Of a DNA stretch of 62,400 nucleotides, positions 54,952 to 62,400 are shown piece after piece (the first letter of the stretch is position 1; each line of letters opens with the position of its first letter). The notes below the pieces were generated by a model. It searched no databases. It was given only the letters and a program-made list of their open reading frames with translations, and was not told where the DNA came from. The position numbers and the translations under genes were made by a program. Origin of the DNA: a bacterium (GTDB taxonomy: Bacteria > Chloroflexota > Dormibacteria > Aeolococcales > Bog-877); assembly GCA_021801645.1 (NCBI GenBank), contig JAJYXT010000025.1, positions 1-62,400 on the forward strand, written 5' to 3'.

Positions 54952-56604
54952 TTGCAGCCCCGAACCGATCTGCTGATCACCGGCGGGCCGATCTGGACCG
55001 GCCGGTCCGACCAGCCGTGGGTTGAGGCCCTGGCGGTCCGCGACGGCAAGGTCGCGGCCGCCGGGCCACTGGCAGCGGTCAGGGAGGTCTCGGCCCCGGG
55101 GGCCGAGACCCTCCTGCTCAGGGGGAGAGCGGTCATTCCGGCGTTCCACGACGCCCACTGCCATCCCATGGGCGGAGGGCTGCAGCAGCGCAGCTGTGAC
55201 CTCGAGGGCGCAAGGTCCCCCAAGGAGTGTCAGGAGCGGGTTCGAACCTACCTCGCCTCGCATCCGGATGTGGAGTGGGTCGTTGGCAAGGGATGGTCGA
55301 TGGAGCTGTTCCCACGGGGGACGCCGGGGCGGCACCTGCTGGACCAGGTCACCGGAGAGCGACCGGCGTACCTGACCAACCGCGACGGCCACAGCGCCTG
55401 GGTGAATTCGGCCGCCCTTCGGCTGGCCGGGATCGAAGCCGCGACCCCGGATCCCCCGCACGGCAGGATTGAGCGGACGGACGGCGGCGAGCCCCAGGGC
55501 ACCCTGCACGAGGGCGCGATGGAGCTGGTAGAGCGCTTGGCTCCCCCGACCACCGACGCGGAGCGGGTCGCCGCGCTCCGTCAGGCCCAGGCCCACCTGC
55601 ACAGCCTGGGCATCGCCGGGTGGCAGGACGCCATGGTCGACCCGGAGACCGAGGCGGCCTATGTTGCTCTGGCGGGGACCGGAGAACTCTCCGCCAGGGT
55701 GCGTCTCGCCCTCTGGTGGGAGCGGGAGAAGGGCCTCGATCAGGTCGAGGAGCTGGCCATCCGAAGGCAACGGCTGGCCGACGCCGGGCTCGACGCCGGG
55801 AGCGTCAAGATCATGCTCGACGGGGTGATGGAGACCTTCACTGCCGCGCTGCTCGAACCCTATCTCACGCTCCCTGGAGGGCCGCCCGCCGGTCAGCGGG
55901 GCCACCTCTTCCTGGTCCCCGAGATGGCAGTGGCTGCCACTTCGGCCCTGCAGAGGGACGGCTTTCAGGTCCACTTCCACGCGATCGGCGACCGGGCCGT
56001 GCGGGTGGCCCTGGATGCGGTGGAGAGCGCGTCCACAGGGGGTGGGCAGGACCTCCGCCACCACATCGCTCACATCCAGCTGGTGGACCCCGCCGACCTG
56101 CACCGTTTCCACCAGCTCCAGGTGGTCGCCAACATGCAGCCGTTCTGGGCCTGCCATGAGCCCCAGATGGACGAACTCACGATCCCCTTCCTGGGCCCGG
56201 AGCGGTCCCCGCATCAGTACCCCTTCCGGGACCTCGCCGACTCCGGCGCCGTCCTCGCCGGGGGCTCAGACTGGCCGGTCTCGACCGCCAACCCACTCGA
56301 GGAGATCGCGGTGGCGGCGACCCGCCGGGCTCCCCCGGACGGGGCCGGCGGCCCTCCCTCACTCCCCCCGTTCCTGCCCGAGCAGGGACTGCCTCTGGCC
56401 ACGGCACTGTCGGCCTTCACCGCCGGCTCGGCCTACGTCAACCACCTGGAGCATCTGACGGGGACCCTGGAGGCTGGCAAGGCGGCCGATCTGGTGGTGC
56501 TCGCCCAGGATCCGTTCGCCGTTGGTCCCGAGCGGCTTCCCGAGGCGCAGGTGGAGATCACCATGGTCGACGGCCGGGTGGTGTTCCATCGGGGCGGGAA
56601 CTGA
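54952..56604 (+). CDS. YtcJ-like metal-dependent amidohydrolase (Amidohydro_3)
   Basis: A 550-residue hydrolase. Metal-binding motifs: H69 and H71 in PAFHDAHCHP, VHFHAIGDRAV, the lysine-containing strand GSVKIMLDGVMETFTAAL, and GSDWPV near residue 440. YtcJ relatives include N-acyl, formamide and arylamide hydrolases. Start is a TTG without a good ribosome site, 15 bases after the binding-protein stop. No signal peptide, so it acts in the cytoplasm, probably on the imported substrate. Confidence 0.85.
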   Translation: MQPRTDLLITGGPIWTGRSDQPWVEALAVRDGKVAAAGPLAAVREVSAPGAETLLLRGRAVIPAFHDAHCHPMGGGLQQRSCDLEGARSPKECQERVRTYLASHPDVEWVVGKGWSMELFPRGTPGRHLLDQVTGERPAYLTNRDGHSAWVNSAALRLAGIEAATPDPPHGRIERTDGGEPQGTLHEGAMELVERLAPPTTDAERVAALRQAQAHLHSLGIAGWQDAMVDPETEAAYVALAGTGELSARVRLALWWEREKGLDQVEELAIRRQRLADAGLDAGSVKIMLDGVMETFTAALLEPYLTLPGGPPAGQRGHLFLVPEMAVAATSALQRDGFQVHFHAIGDRAVRVALDAVESASTGGGQDLRHHIAHIQLVDPADLHRFHQLQVVANMQPFWACHEPQMDELTIPFLGPERSPHQYPFRDLADSGAVLAGGSDWPVSTANPLEEIAVAATRRAPPDGAGGPPSLPPFLPEQGLPLATALSAFTAGSAYVNHLEHLTGTLEAGKAADLVVLAQDPFAVGPERLPEAQVEITMVDGRVVFHRGGN

Positions 56605-56643
56605 AGGTGTGAGAATGCTGCAAATGTTGAGCCCGGAGCGGCC

Positions 56644-57585
56644 GTGACCCGTTACCTGCTGCGGCGCCTGGGGCAGGCCCTCCTCGTACTGCTGCTCGTC
56701 TCAGTGCTGGTGTTCTCGCTCCTCCACGTCCTGCCCGGGGGGTTGGTCCGAGCCCAGCTCGGGCCCAAGGCCAGTCCCCACGAGGTGGCCCAGCTGGCCA
56801 TCCAGGAGGGATTGAACAAACCGATCTTCGTCCAGTACGCGATCTGGCTGGGCAACGCCCTCCATGGCAACCTGGGGTACTCGTACAAGCTCAACTCACC
56901 GGTGGCAACGCTGCTCGCGGAATACTTCCCCCGCGACCTGTTGCTGGTCGGGATCGCCCTCTTCCTGGCGATCTCGATCTCCATCCCCCTGGGGCTCCTC
57001 CAGGGAGTGCGGCGCAACCGGGACGTCGACTACGGGCTCTCCTTCGTCCTGCTGGCGCTGTACTCCATGCCCAGCTTCCTCCTTGGAGTCATCGGGATCA
57101 TCCTCTTCAACATCGAGTTCAACGTCTTCCCCCCCACGGCCATCCACTTCGGCACCTCCTTCGGCGCGGATGTCTCGGCGCTGGTGCTGCCGGTGGGCAC
57201 CCTAATGCTGGGAAACGTCGCCTATTACAGCCGGTACATGCGGTCCGCGGTGATCGACAACCTGCTCGAGGACTACGTCCGCACCGCCAAGGCGAAGGGC
57301 TCCAGCTGGCGCAGGATCCTCACCCGCCACGTGCTGCGCAACTCGCTGCTTCCCACCGTGAGCCTGGTGGGCATCAGCTTCCCCTACGTGATCAGCGGAT
57401 CCCTGATCGTGGAGGCGCTATTCGACTATCCGGGGATGGGCCTCCTCTTCTGGAACGCCTCCCAGGATCGTGACTACCCCGTCCTTCTCGGCGTGATCCT
57501 CCTCATCAGCACCGCGGTGGTCGTGGGCAACCTGGTGGCTGACATCCTCTACATGGTGCTCGACCCAAGGATCCGCTATGGCTGA
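56644..57585 (+). CDS. ABC transporter permease, DppB-like
   Basis: A 313-residue inner-membrane protein. MTRYLLRRLGQALLVLLLVSVLVFSLLHVLPG is the typical first helix, then about five more helices and the ATPase-contact loop EDYVRTAKAKGSSWRRILTRHVLRNSLLP. GTG start with GGAGC upstream. Overlaps the dppC-like gene by eight bases. Confidence 0.93.
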   Translation: MTRYLLRRLGQALLVLLLVSVLVFSLLHVLPGGLVRAQLGPKASPHEVAQLAIQEGLNKPIFVQYAIWLGNALHGNLGYSYKLNSPVATLLAEYFPRDLLLVGIALFLAISISIPLGLLQGVRRNRDVDYGLSFVLLALYSMPSFLLGVIGIILFNIEFNVFPPTAIHFGTSFGADVSALVLPVGTLMLGNVAYYSRYMRSAVIDNLLEDYVRTAKAKGSSWRRILTRHVLRNSLLPTVSLVGISFPYVISGSLIVEALFDYPGMGLLFWNASQDRDYPVLLGVILLISTAVVVGNLVADILYMVLDPRIRYG

Positions 57586-58540
57586 CGCTCTCGACGAGCC
57601 ACTGGCTGCCGCGCCGGCTGTCGCGGATGCCACGCCGGCCGCCCTCGGCGTCGGGGAGGCCGCCGAGCTGGCCTGGGAGGAGGCCTGGACCCCACCCAAC
57701 CACCTCCTGGAGAACCTCAGGGTCTACGCCAAGAACCGGATCGCCCTCGGGGGCGCAATCTTCCTCGCCCTGGTGGTCCTCTTCTCCTTCATCGGCCCGC
57801 TCATTTACCAGACGGACCAGGTCTCCACCAATCTGCTCAACGGAAACCTCACCCCCTCAGCGGCTCACCTTCTGGGCACCAGCCCCGAGGGTCGGGACAT
57901 CCTTGGGCGACTCATGGTCGGTGGCCAGTCGACGATCGAGGTGGCCCTGGCGGTAGCGGCGATCGCGACCGCCTTCGGGACCCTCTGGGGCGCCCTGGCC
58001 GGGTTCCTGGGAGGCTTCGCGGACGCCTTCATGATGCGAGTGGTGGACGCCATGCTGTCCATCCCCTTCCTGTTCTTCGTCGTCCTGCTGGCCGCCCTGA
58101 TCCAGCCCTCGCTGCCGATCATCATCCTGGCCATCGCCTCGGTCAGCTGGCTCTCCACCGCCAGGCTGGTACGGGGCGAGGTGCTCAGCCTGCGCACCCG
58201 CGACTACGTGGCAGCGGCGCGGTGTTTCGGGAGCGGGCCCTGGCAGATCATCTTCCGGCATCTGCTCCCCAACTCCTTGGGCGTGGTGGTGGTGAACGCC
58301 ACCCTCAAGGTCGCCGACGCGATCCTCACCTTTGCCTCGATCAGCTTCCTGGGGCTCGGGGTGCCGCCGCCGGCCACCAGCTGGGGACAGATGCTGACCA
58401 CCGGCATCAGCAATCTCTTCAACGGGTACTGGTGGGAGCTCTGGCCGGCTGCCTTCTTCATCGTCGGAACGGTGATCGCCATCAACGTCATGGGCGATGG
58501 TCTCCGCGACGTGGTGGAGAAGCGGCTGCAGCAACGTTGA
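57578..58540 (+). CDS. ABC transporter permease, DppC-like
   Basis: A 320-residue inner-membrane protein with a long Ala-rich cytoplasmic N-terminus (about 45 residues), then KNRIALGGAIFLALVVLFSFIGPLIY, LGTSPEGRDILGRLMVGGQ and the contact loop LRTRDYVAAARCFGSGPWQIIFRHLLPNSLG. Pairs with the DppB-like subunit. The usual DppD and DppF ATPases do not follow; an aldehyde dehydrogenase does. Confidence 0.93.
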   Translation: MADALDEPLAAAPAVADATPAALGVGEAAELAWEEAWTPPNHLLENLRVYAKNRIALGGAIFLALVVLFSFIGPLIYQTDQVSTNLLNGNLTPSAAHLLGTSPEGRDILGRLMVGGQSTIEVALAVAAIATAFGTLWGALAGFLGGFADAFMMRVVDAMLSIPFLFFVVLLAALIQPSLPIIILAIASVSWLSTARLVRGEVLSLRTRDYVAAARCFGSGPWQIIFRHLLPNSLGVVVVNATLKVADAILTFASISFLGLGVPPPATSWGQMLTTGISNLFNGYWWELWPAAFFIVGTVIAINVMGDGLRDVVEKRLQQR

Positions 58541-58586
58541 CAGCCGGTCCAGGCCGAGGTCCGAACCTATGCGAGAGGAGACACCG

Positions 58587-60065
58587 ATGACGCTAACCCT
58601 GGCCGCCCAGGCCCGCTCCGCACTCGGTCCAGAGCCGCTCCCTCTTCGCCTCTACCTGGGGGGAACCAGCGAGGACACCAGGCAGCACCTGCCGCTGGTG
58701 AGCCCGGTGACCGGGGATGTCATCGCGGAGGTGCCCGTGCCCGAGCGCGCACACATCGGCCGGGCGGTGCAGCTGGCGCGTGACGCCCAGAGGGAGTGGG
58801 CCGAGGTGGGGGCGTTCCAGCGAGCCGAGGTGTGCCACCGGATCGGGGATGCGCTCCTCGGGCGCCGTGACGAGCTGGCCCGGTTACAGACCCTGGAGCA
58901 GGGCAAGCCCCTCGCGGAGTCGGTGGCGGATATCGAGGAGGCGGCCCAGCTCTTCCACCTGCATGCCGAGGACCTGGTTCGCCTGAACGGGGAGACCTTG
59001 CCCGTGCGCGACCCCAAAAAGCGCATGGTCACCTTCCGGAGGCCGGTGGGCACCTGGGCCATCATCACCCCGTGGAACTTCCCGGTGCTGATGATGGCTG
59101 AGTTCACCGCCCCGGGCCTCGCCACCGGCAACGCTCTGGTGATCAAACCGCCGGCTCACACCTGCGCCGCGGTGCTGGCCGCGACCCAGGCGTTCGAGGA
59201 GTCCGGATTGCCCCCCGGCCTGGTGAGCGTCCTCCCCGGTGCCGGGCAGGTCGGCGAGATGATGCTTGAGGAGCCGGGGTTCGACGCCATCGGCTTCATC
59301 GGTTCATCGGCCACCGGGGCGCGCATCCAGGCTCTGGCCGGGCTCCGCCGGACCATCATGGAGTGCTCGGGGAACGGCCCCATCGTGGTCTGCGCCGACG
59401 CCGACGTGGAGCGTGCCGCGAGGGCGGCCGTGTACGGGGCCTACCTCTGCTCCGGGCAGGTCTGCTGTGCCACCGAGCGCGCCCTGGTGCACCGCCGGGT
59501 CCACCAGGACTTCCTCGACGCCTGCGCGGCGGAGGCCCAGCGGGTCCGGCTGGGCGACCCCTTCGACCCAGAGGTCAACCTCGGACCGTTGAACAACGCC
59601 GCGGTGGCGGCCAAGATGGACCGACACATCCAGGACGGCCGCCAGCAGGGAGCCCGGGTGCTCACCGGGGGAGCCCGCCGGGCCGGGATGCCCACCGACC
59701 TGTACTACGAGTTCACCATCATGGACCAGGTGACCCCGGGGATGGCGGCCTTCCGGGAGGAGTCGTTTGGGCCCCTGCTCCCGGTCACGGTGGCCGGCGA
59801 CGACGAGGAGCTTCTGCGCCTGGCCAACGAGGACGCCCTCGGCCTCCAGGCGGCGGTCTTCACCCGCGACCTGGCTCGGGCGTTCCACTTCGCCGAGCAC
59901 CTTCAGGTGGGGCAGGTGGTGGTCAACGACACCACCGATTACTGGGACATCAACATGCCCTTCGGGGGTGCGGGCGGGAAGCACAGCGGCTGGGGACGGA
60001 TCGGGGGAAAGTGGACCCTGATGGATATGTCAGACGTCAGGACGGCGATCTTCGATCTCTCCTGA
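58587..60065 (+). CDS. Aldehyde dehydrogenase, possibly succinate-semialdehyde type
   Basis: A 492-residue NAD(P)-dependent dehydrogenase. Catalytic Cys293 in SGQVCCATERALVH (with a second Cys next to it) and general base Glu259 in IMECSGNGPIVV, where most relatives have ELGG. Also ITPWNFPVLMMAEF and the C-terminal NMPFGGAGGKHSGWGR. Position at the end of an amine operon suggests oxidation of succinate semialdehyde or the PuuB-type product. ATG with AGAGGAG chosen; an ATG six codons earlier is possible. Confidence 0.87.
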   Translation: MTLTLAAQARSALGPEPLPLRLYLGGTSEDTRQHLPLVSPVTGDVIAEVPVPERAHIGRAVQLARDAQREWAEVGAFQRAEVCHRIGDALLGRRDELARLQTLEQGKPLAESVADIEEAAQLFHLHAEDLVRLNGETLPVRDPKKRMVTFRRPVGTWAIITPWNFPVLMMAEFTAPGLATGNALVIKPPAHTCAAVLAATQAFEESGLPPGLVSVLPGAGQVGEMMLEEPGFDAIGFIGSSATGARIQALAGLRRTIMECSGNGPIVVCADADVERAARAAVYGAYLCSGQVCCATERALVHRRVHQDFLDACAAEAQRVRLGDPFDPEVNLGPLNNAAVAAKMDRHIQDGRQQGARVLTGGARRAGMPTDLYYEFTIMDQVTPGMAAFREESFGPLLPVTVAGDDEELLRLANEDALGLQAAVFTRDLARAFHFAEHLQVGQVVVNDTTDYWDINMPFGGAGGKHSGWGRIGGKWTLMDMSDVRTAIFDLS

Positions 60066-60082
60066 GGAGCGCCGCGAACCGC

Positions 60083-60484
60083 CTACCGGCTCTCCCGGCA
60101 GACGCAGAACTCGTTGCCCTCAGGGTCGGCCATCACCTGCCACTCCCACGGCTGGCCCCCGAATGGAGCCCCGACCAGGGTGGCTCCGGCTTTCAACAGG
60201 TCGGCCACCAGCCCCTCCGGATCGGCGGTGAAGAGGTCGAGGTGCACCCGGTTCTTGACCACTTTGGTCTCCTCCACCCGCTGGAGGAAAACCGGAACCC
60301 CGCCCGGAGGTGGCAGCAGGTCAAGGTACGGATCCCCGAGCCCGGCGGTCTCCGTGTAGCTGAGGGCGCGCAGCCAGAAGGGGGCCAGCCCGACCGGGTC
60401 TCGGCAATCGATCCCCACCTCAATCCTGGGGCGGGGGAGGTCCCCCGGGGCCCGGCGCCGGCCGGGCCCCAGGGGCTCACTCAA
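60083..60484 (-). CDS. VOC-superfamily (glyoxalase-like) protein
   Basis: A 133-residue protein with a single beta-alpha-beta-beta-beta pair: [46 protein letters not shown], and the end [17 protein letters not shown]. The family covers glyoxalases, dioxygenases and antibiotic-binding proteins, so no reaction is assigned. TTG start overlaps the rpoC end by eight bases, suggesting co-transcription with rpoC. It converges on the aldehyde dehydrogenase gene with a 17-base gap. Confidence 0.75.
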   Translation of the reverse strand: MSEPLGPGRRRAPGDLPRPRIEVGIDCRDPVGLAPFWLRALSYTETAGLGDPYLDLLPPPGGVPVFLQRVEETKVVKNRVHLDLFTADPEGLVADLLKAGATLVGAPFGGQPWEWQVMADPEGNEFCVCRESR

Positions 60485-62400
60485 CGGCCTGATCCAGCAC
60501 CGGCACCTCGGCCGGCTCCTCGAACTGGTTGAGGTCTTCGCCCTCCAGTACCACGGGCTCCACGATGGCCTCGGACTCCGCCAGGTATCGCGCCGCCTCC
60601 TCCCGCAGCTTGCGGTAGTAGTCGAGCCCGGTCCCGGCCGGAATGAGCTTGCCGATGATCACGTTCTCCTTGAGACCGGCCAGACGGTCGACCTTGCCGG
60701 AGATGGCCGCCTCGGTGAGGACTCTCGTGGTCTCCTGGAAGGAGGCCGCCGACAGCCAGCTGGCGGTGTTCAGCGCCGCCTTGATCAGCCCCAGAAGGAC
60801 GGTCGAGGCGATCGCTGGCTCGCCACCCTCGGCCAGGATCTCGGCGTTGGCTTGGTCGTACTCCCACTGGGAGACGATCTCCCCCGGAAGCAGCTCCGTG
60901 TCCCCGCCGGACTCGATCCGCACCTTGCGCATCATCTGGCGGACGATCACCTCAATGTGCTTGTCGTTGATGTCCACCCCCTGGGAGCGGTACACCTTCT
61001 GCACCTCGCGGACCAGGTACTCCTGGACGGCCTCACGCCCGCTGATGTAGAGCAGCTCCTGGGGGCTCACCGACCCGGCCGTCAGGGCGTCGCCCGCCCT
61101 CACCTGGTCTCCGTCCGCCACGCGCAGCTGGGCACCGTGGGGGATGGGGTACTCCTTGACCTCCTCCTCCAGGGCGCGGATCCGAACCTCGGTCCCGGCC
61201 TTGGCCCGCCGCACCTCGGCCACCCGCCCTCCGATCCTGGCCTGCAGCGACACAGGCTTGCCGTCCCTGGTCCCGGCCGCCAGCAGCTGGCCCTCGCCGA
61301 CCAGGGCTCCCTCGGCGATCTCCGGAAGCAGCTCCAGTCCCGCCTCGACGGTGTGAGCGGCGTCGAACTCCTCGCGGCTCGCCACCCGCACCTTGCGACC
61401 GGCGTCCGTCCTCAGGATCTCGACCATCCCGCCCGCCTCCGCCAGGACGGCCTTGCCCTTGGGGATGCGGGCCTCGAAGAGCTCTTCGACCCGCGGCAGA
61501 CCCTGGGTGATGTCCAAGCCGGCGACACCACCCGTGTGGAAGGTCCGCATGGTGAGCTGAGTTCCCGGCTCACCGATCGACTGGGCTGCGATGATTCCCA
61601 CCGCCTCACCGATCTCCACCAGCTTTCCGGTCGCGAGGTTGCGCCCGTAGCAGCGACGGCACACCCCACGGGTGGCCCCGCAGGTGAGAACGCTGCGAAC
61701 CCGCACCCGCTCCAGCCCAAGTGCCGATATCTCCGCCGCCAGTGGGTCGGAGATCTCCTCCCCCGCCGCTACCAGGACTCGCCCGTCCGGCGCGACCACG
61801 TCAGCCGCCGCCACCCGGCCGGCGATCCGCTCCTCGAAGGGCTCGCCCTCCTGGCTCAGGTCGCTGACCCAGATGCCGTTGCTGGTACCGCAGTCCTCCT
61901 CCCGGACGATGACGTCCTGGGCCACGTCCACCAGCCTCCGGGTGAGGTACCCGGAGTCGGCGGTGCGCAGGGCTGTGTCCGCCAGCCCCTTGCGAGCCCC
62001 GTGGGTGGAGATGAAGTACTCCAACACCTGGAGTCCCTCGGAGAAGTTGGCCTTGATGGGCATGTCGATGATCCGGCCGGTGGGATCGGCCATCAGGCCG
62101 CGCATCCCCGCCAGCTGGCGGATCTGCTGGACCGTGCCCCGAGCCCCGGACTCCGACATCATCATCACCGAAGAGAAGGGATCGAAGTGGTCCACGGTGG
62201 CCTGGGTCACAGCCTCGGTGGCCTGGGTCCAGATCTCCACCGTCTTCCCATAGCGCTCGTCCTCGGTGATCAGGCCCCGCCGGTGCTGAAGGGTGACCTC
62301 ATCGACGGCCTTCTCCGACTTGGCGATGATCTCCGCCTTCTCCGGCGGCGTCTTGATGTCCATGGCCGAGATCGTGGTCCCCGACTTGGTGGCGTAGCCG
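60477..62400 (-). CDS. rpoC: RNA polymerase beta' subunit, C-terminal part (runs off the right edge)
   Basis: About 640 residues of the C-terminal half. The visible N-terminal edge [19 protein letters not shown] is the conserved DNA-channel segment. Then SARGT-like [26 protein letters not shown], the zinc site [15 protein letters not shown], and the trigger-loop region [27 protein letters not shown]. The end (TGLDYYRK, then an acidic tail) is complete. The open frame continues past the window, so the true start is outside. Confidence 0.98.
   Translation of the reverse strand, partial: GYATKSGTTISAMDIKTPPEKAEIIAKSEKAVDEVTLQHRRGLITEDERYGKTVEIWTQATEAVTQATVDHFDPFSSVMMMSESGARGTVQQIRQLAGMRGLMADPTGRIIDMPIKANFSEGLQVLEYFISTHGARKGLADTALRTADSGYLTRRLVDVAQDVIVREEDCGTSNGIWVSDLSQEGEPFEERIAGRVAAADVVAPDGRVLVAAGEEISDPLAAEISALGLERVRVRSVLTCGATRGVCRRCYGRNLATGKLVEIGEAVGIIAAQSIGEPGTQLTMRTFHTGGVAGLDITQGLPRVEELFEARIPKGKAVLAEAGGMVEILRTDAGRKVRVASREEFDAAHTVEAGLELLPEIAEGALVGEGQLLAAGTRDGKPVSLQARIGGRVAEVRRAKAGTEVRIRALEEEVKEYPIPHGAQLRVADGDQVRAGDALTAGSVSPQELLYISGREAVQEYLVREVQKVYRSQGVDINDKHIEVIVRQMMRKVRIESGGDTELLPGEIVSQWEYDQANAEILAEGGEPAIASTVLLGLIKAALNTASWLSAASFQETTRVLTEAAISGKVDRLAGLKENVIIGKLIPAGTGLDYYRKLREEAARYLAESEAIVEPVVLEGEDLNQFEEPAEVPVLDQAVE

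Noticed and set aside
53998-56214. A 738-codon open frame on the minus strand opposite the binding protein and amidohydrolase
   Set aside because: The plus-strand genes have clear family motifs; the antisense product has none.

Overview
This window looks like a chromosomal segment of a GC-rich free-living bacterium of the Terrabacteria type. A Chloroflexota or Dormibacterota-like lineage is my best guess, but no marker here settles it. Supporting signs are a perfect CIRCE element before groESL, zinc-type S14 and S4, a short-lid adenylate kinase, a CdaA/CdaR c-di-AMP module, frequent GTG and TTG starts, and very tight ATGA/GTGA/TGATG gene overlaps.

Layout. 1-4.3 kb (minus strand): promoter-CIRCE-groES-groEL, a carbon-nitrogen hydrolase and the 5' part of a PcrA/UvrD helicase. 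4.4-7.8 kb: a PHS-type phosphate/H+ symporter and an acyl-CoA synthetase. 7.8-23.3 kb: a long run of housekeeping genes, in transcription order truA-rplM-rpsI-argF-cdaA-cdaR-glmS-(acpS-nnrD)-(murF-alr)-(thiE-thiS)-thiG-thiL-tsaE-tsaB-rimI-tsaD. Three of these genes are fusions. 23.3-42.9 kb: an almost complete str-S10-spc-alpha ribosomal supercluster (rpsL-rpsG-fusA-tuf-rpsJ through rplQ), with a near-consensus promoter before rpsL.

43.1-60.5 kb is an accessory block lying between rpsL and rpoC, genes that are neighbours in many bacteria. It begins with a small ECF sigma / zinc-finger anti-sigma pair behind a DUF2892-type membrane protein. A divergent dps-Fur-family pair follows, with a 7-1-7 palindrome on its promoter. 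The rest is an amine/GABA divergon. The leftward arm carries a HemL-like aminotransferase, a PucR-family regulator, GabT and a PatD-like dehydrogenase. The rightward arm carries a PuuB-like FAD oxidase, a peptide-type ABC binding lipoprotein, a YtcJ-like amidohydrolase, two permeases and a second aldehyde dehydrogenase. By homology these fit uptake of an amine or amide, oxidation to an aldehyde, conversion to GABA, and entry into the TCA cycle through succinate semialdehyde. The substrate is unknown and no ABC ATPase is encoded here. The window closes with a VOC-family protein and the C-terminal part of rpoC.

No tRNA, rRNA, CRISPR array, insertion sequence or phage gene was recognised. The points most worth testing are the acpS-nnrD and murF-alr fusions, the c-di-AMP cyclase with an altered RHR motif, the dps/Fur palindrome, and the divergon.
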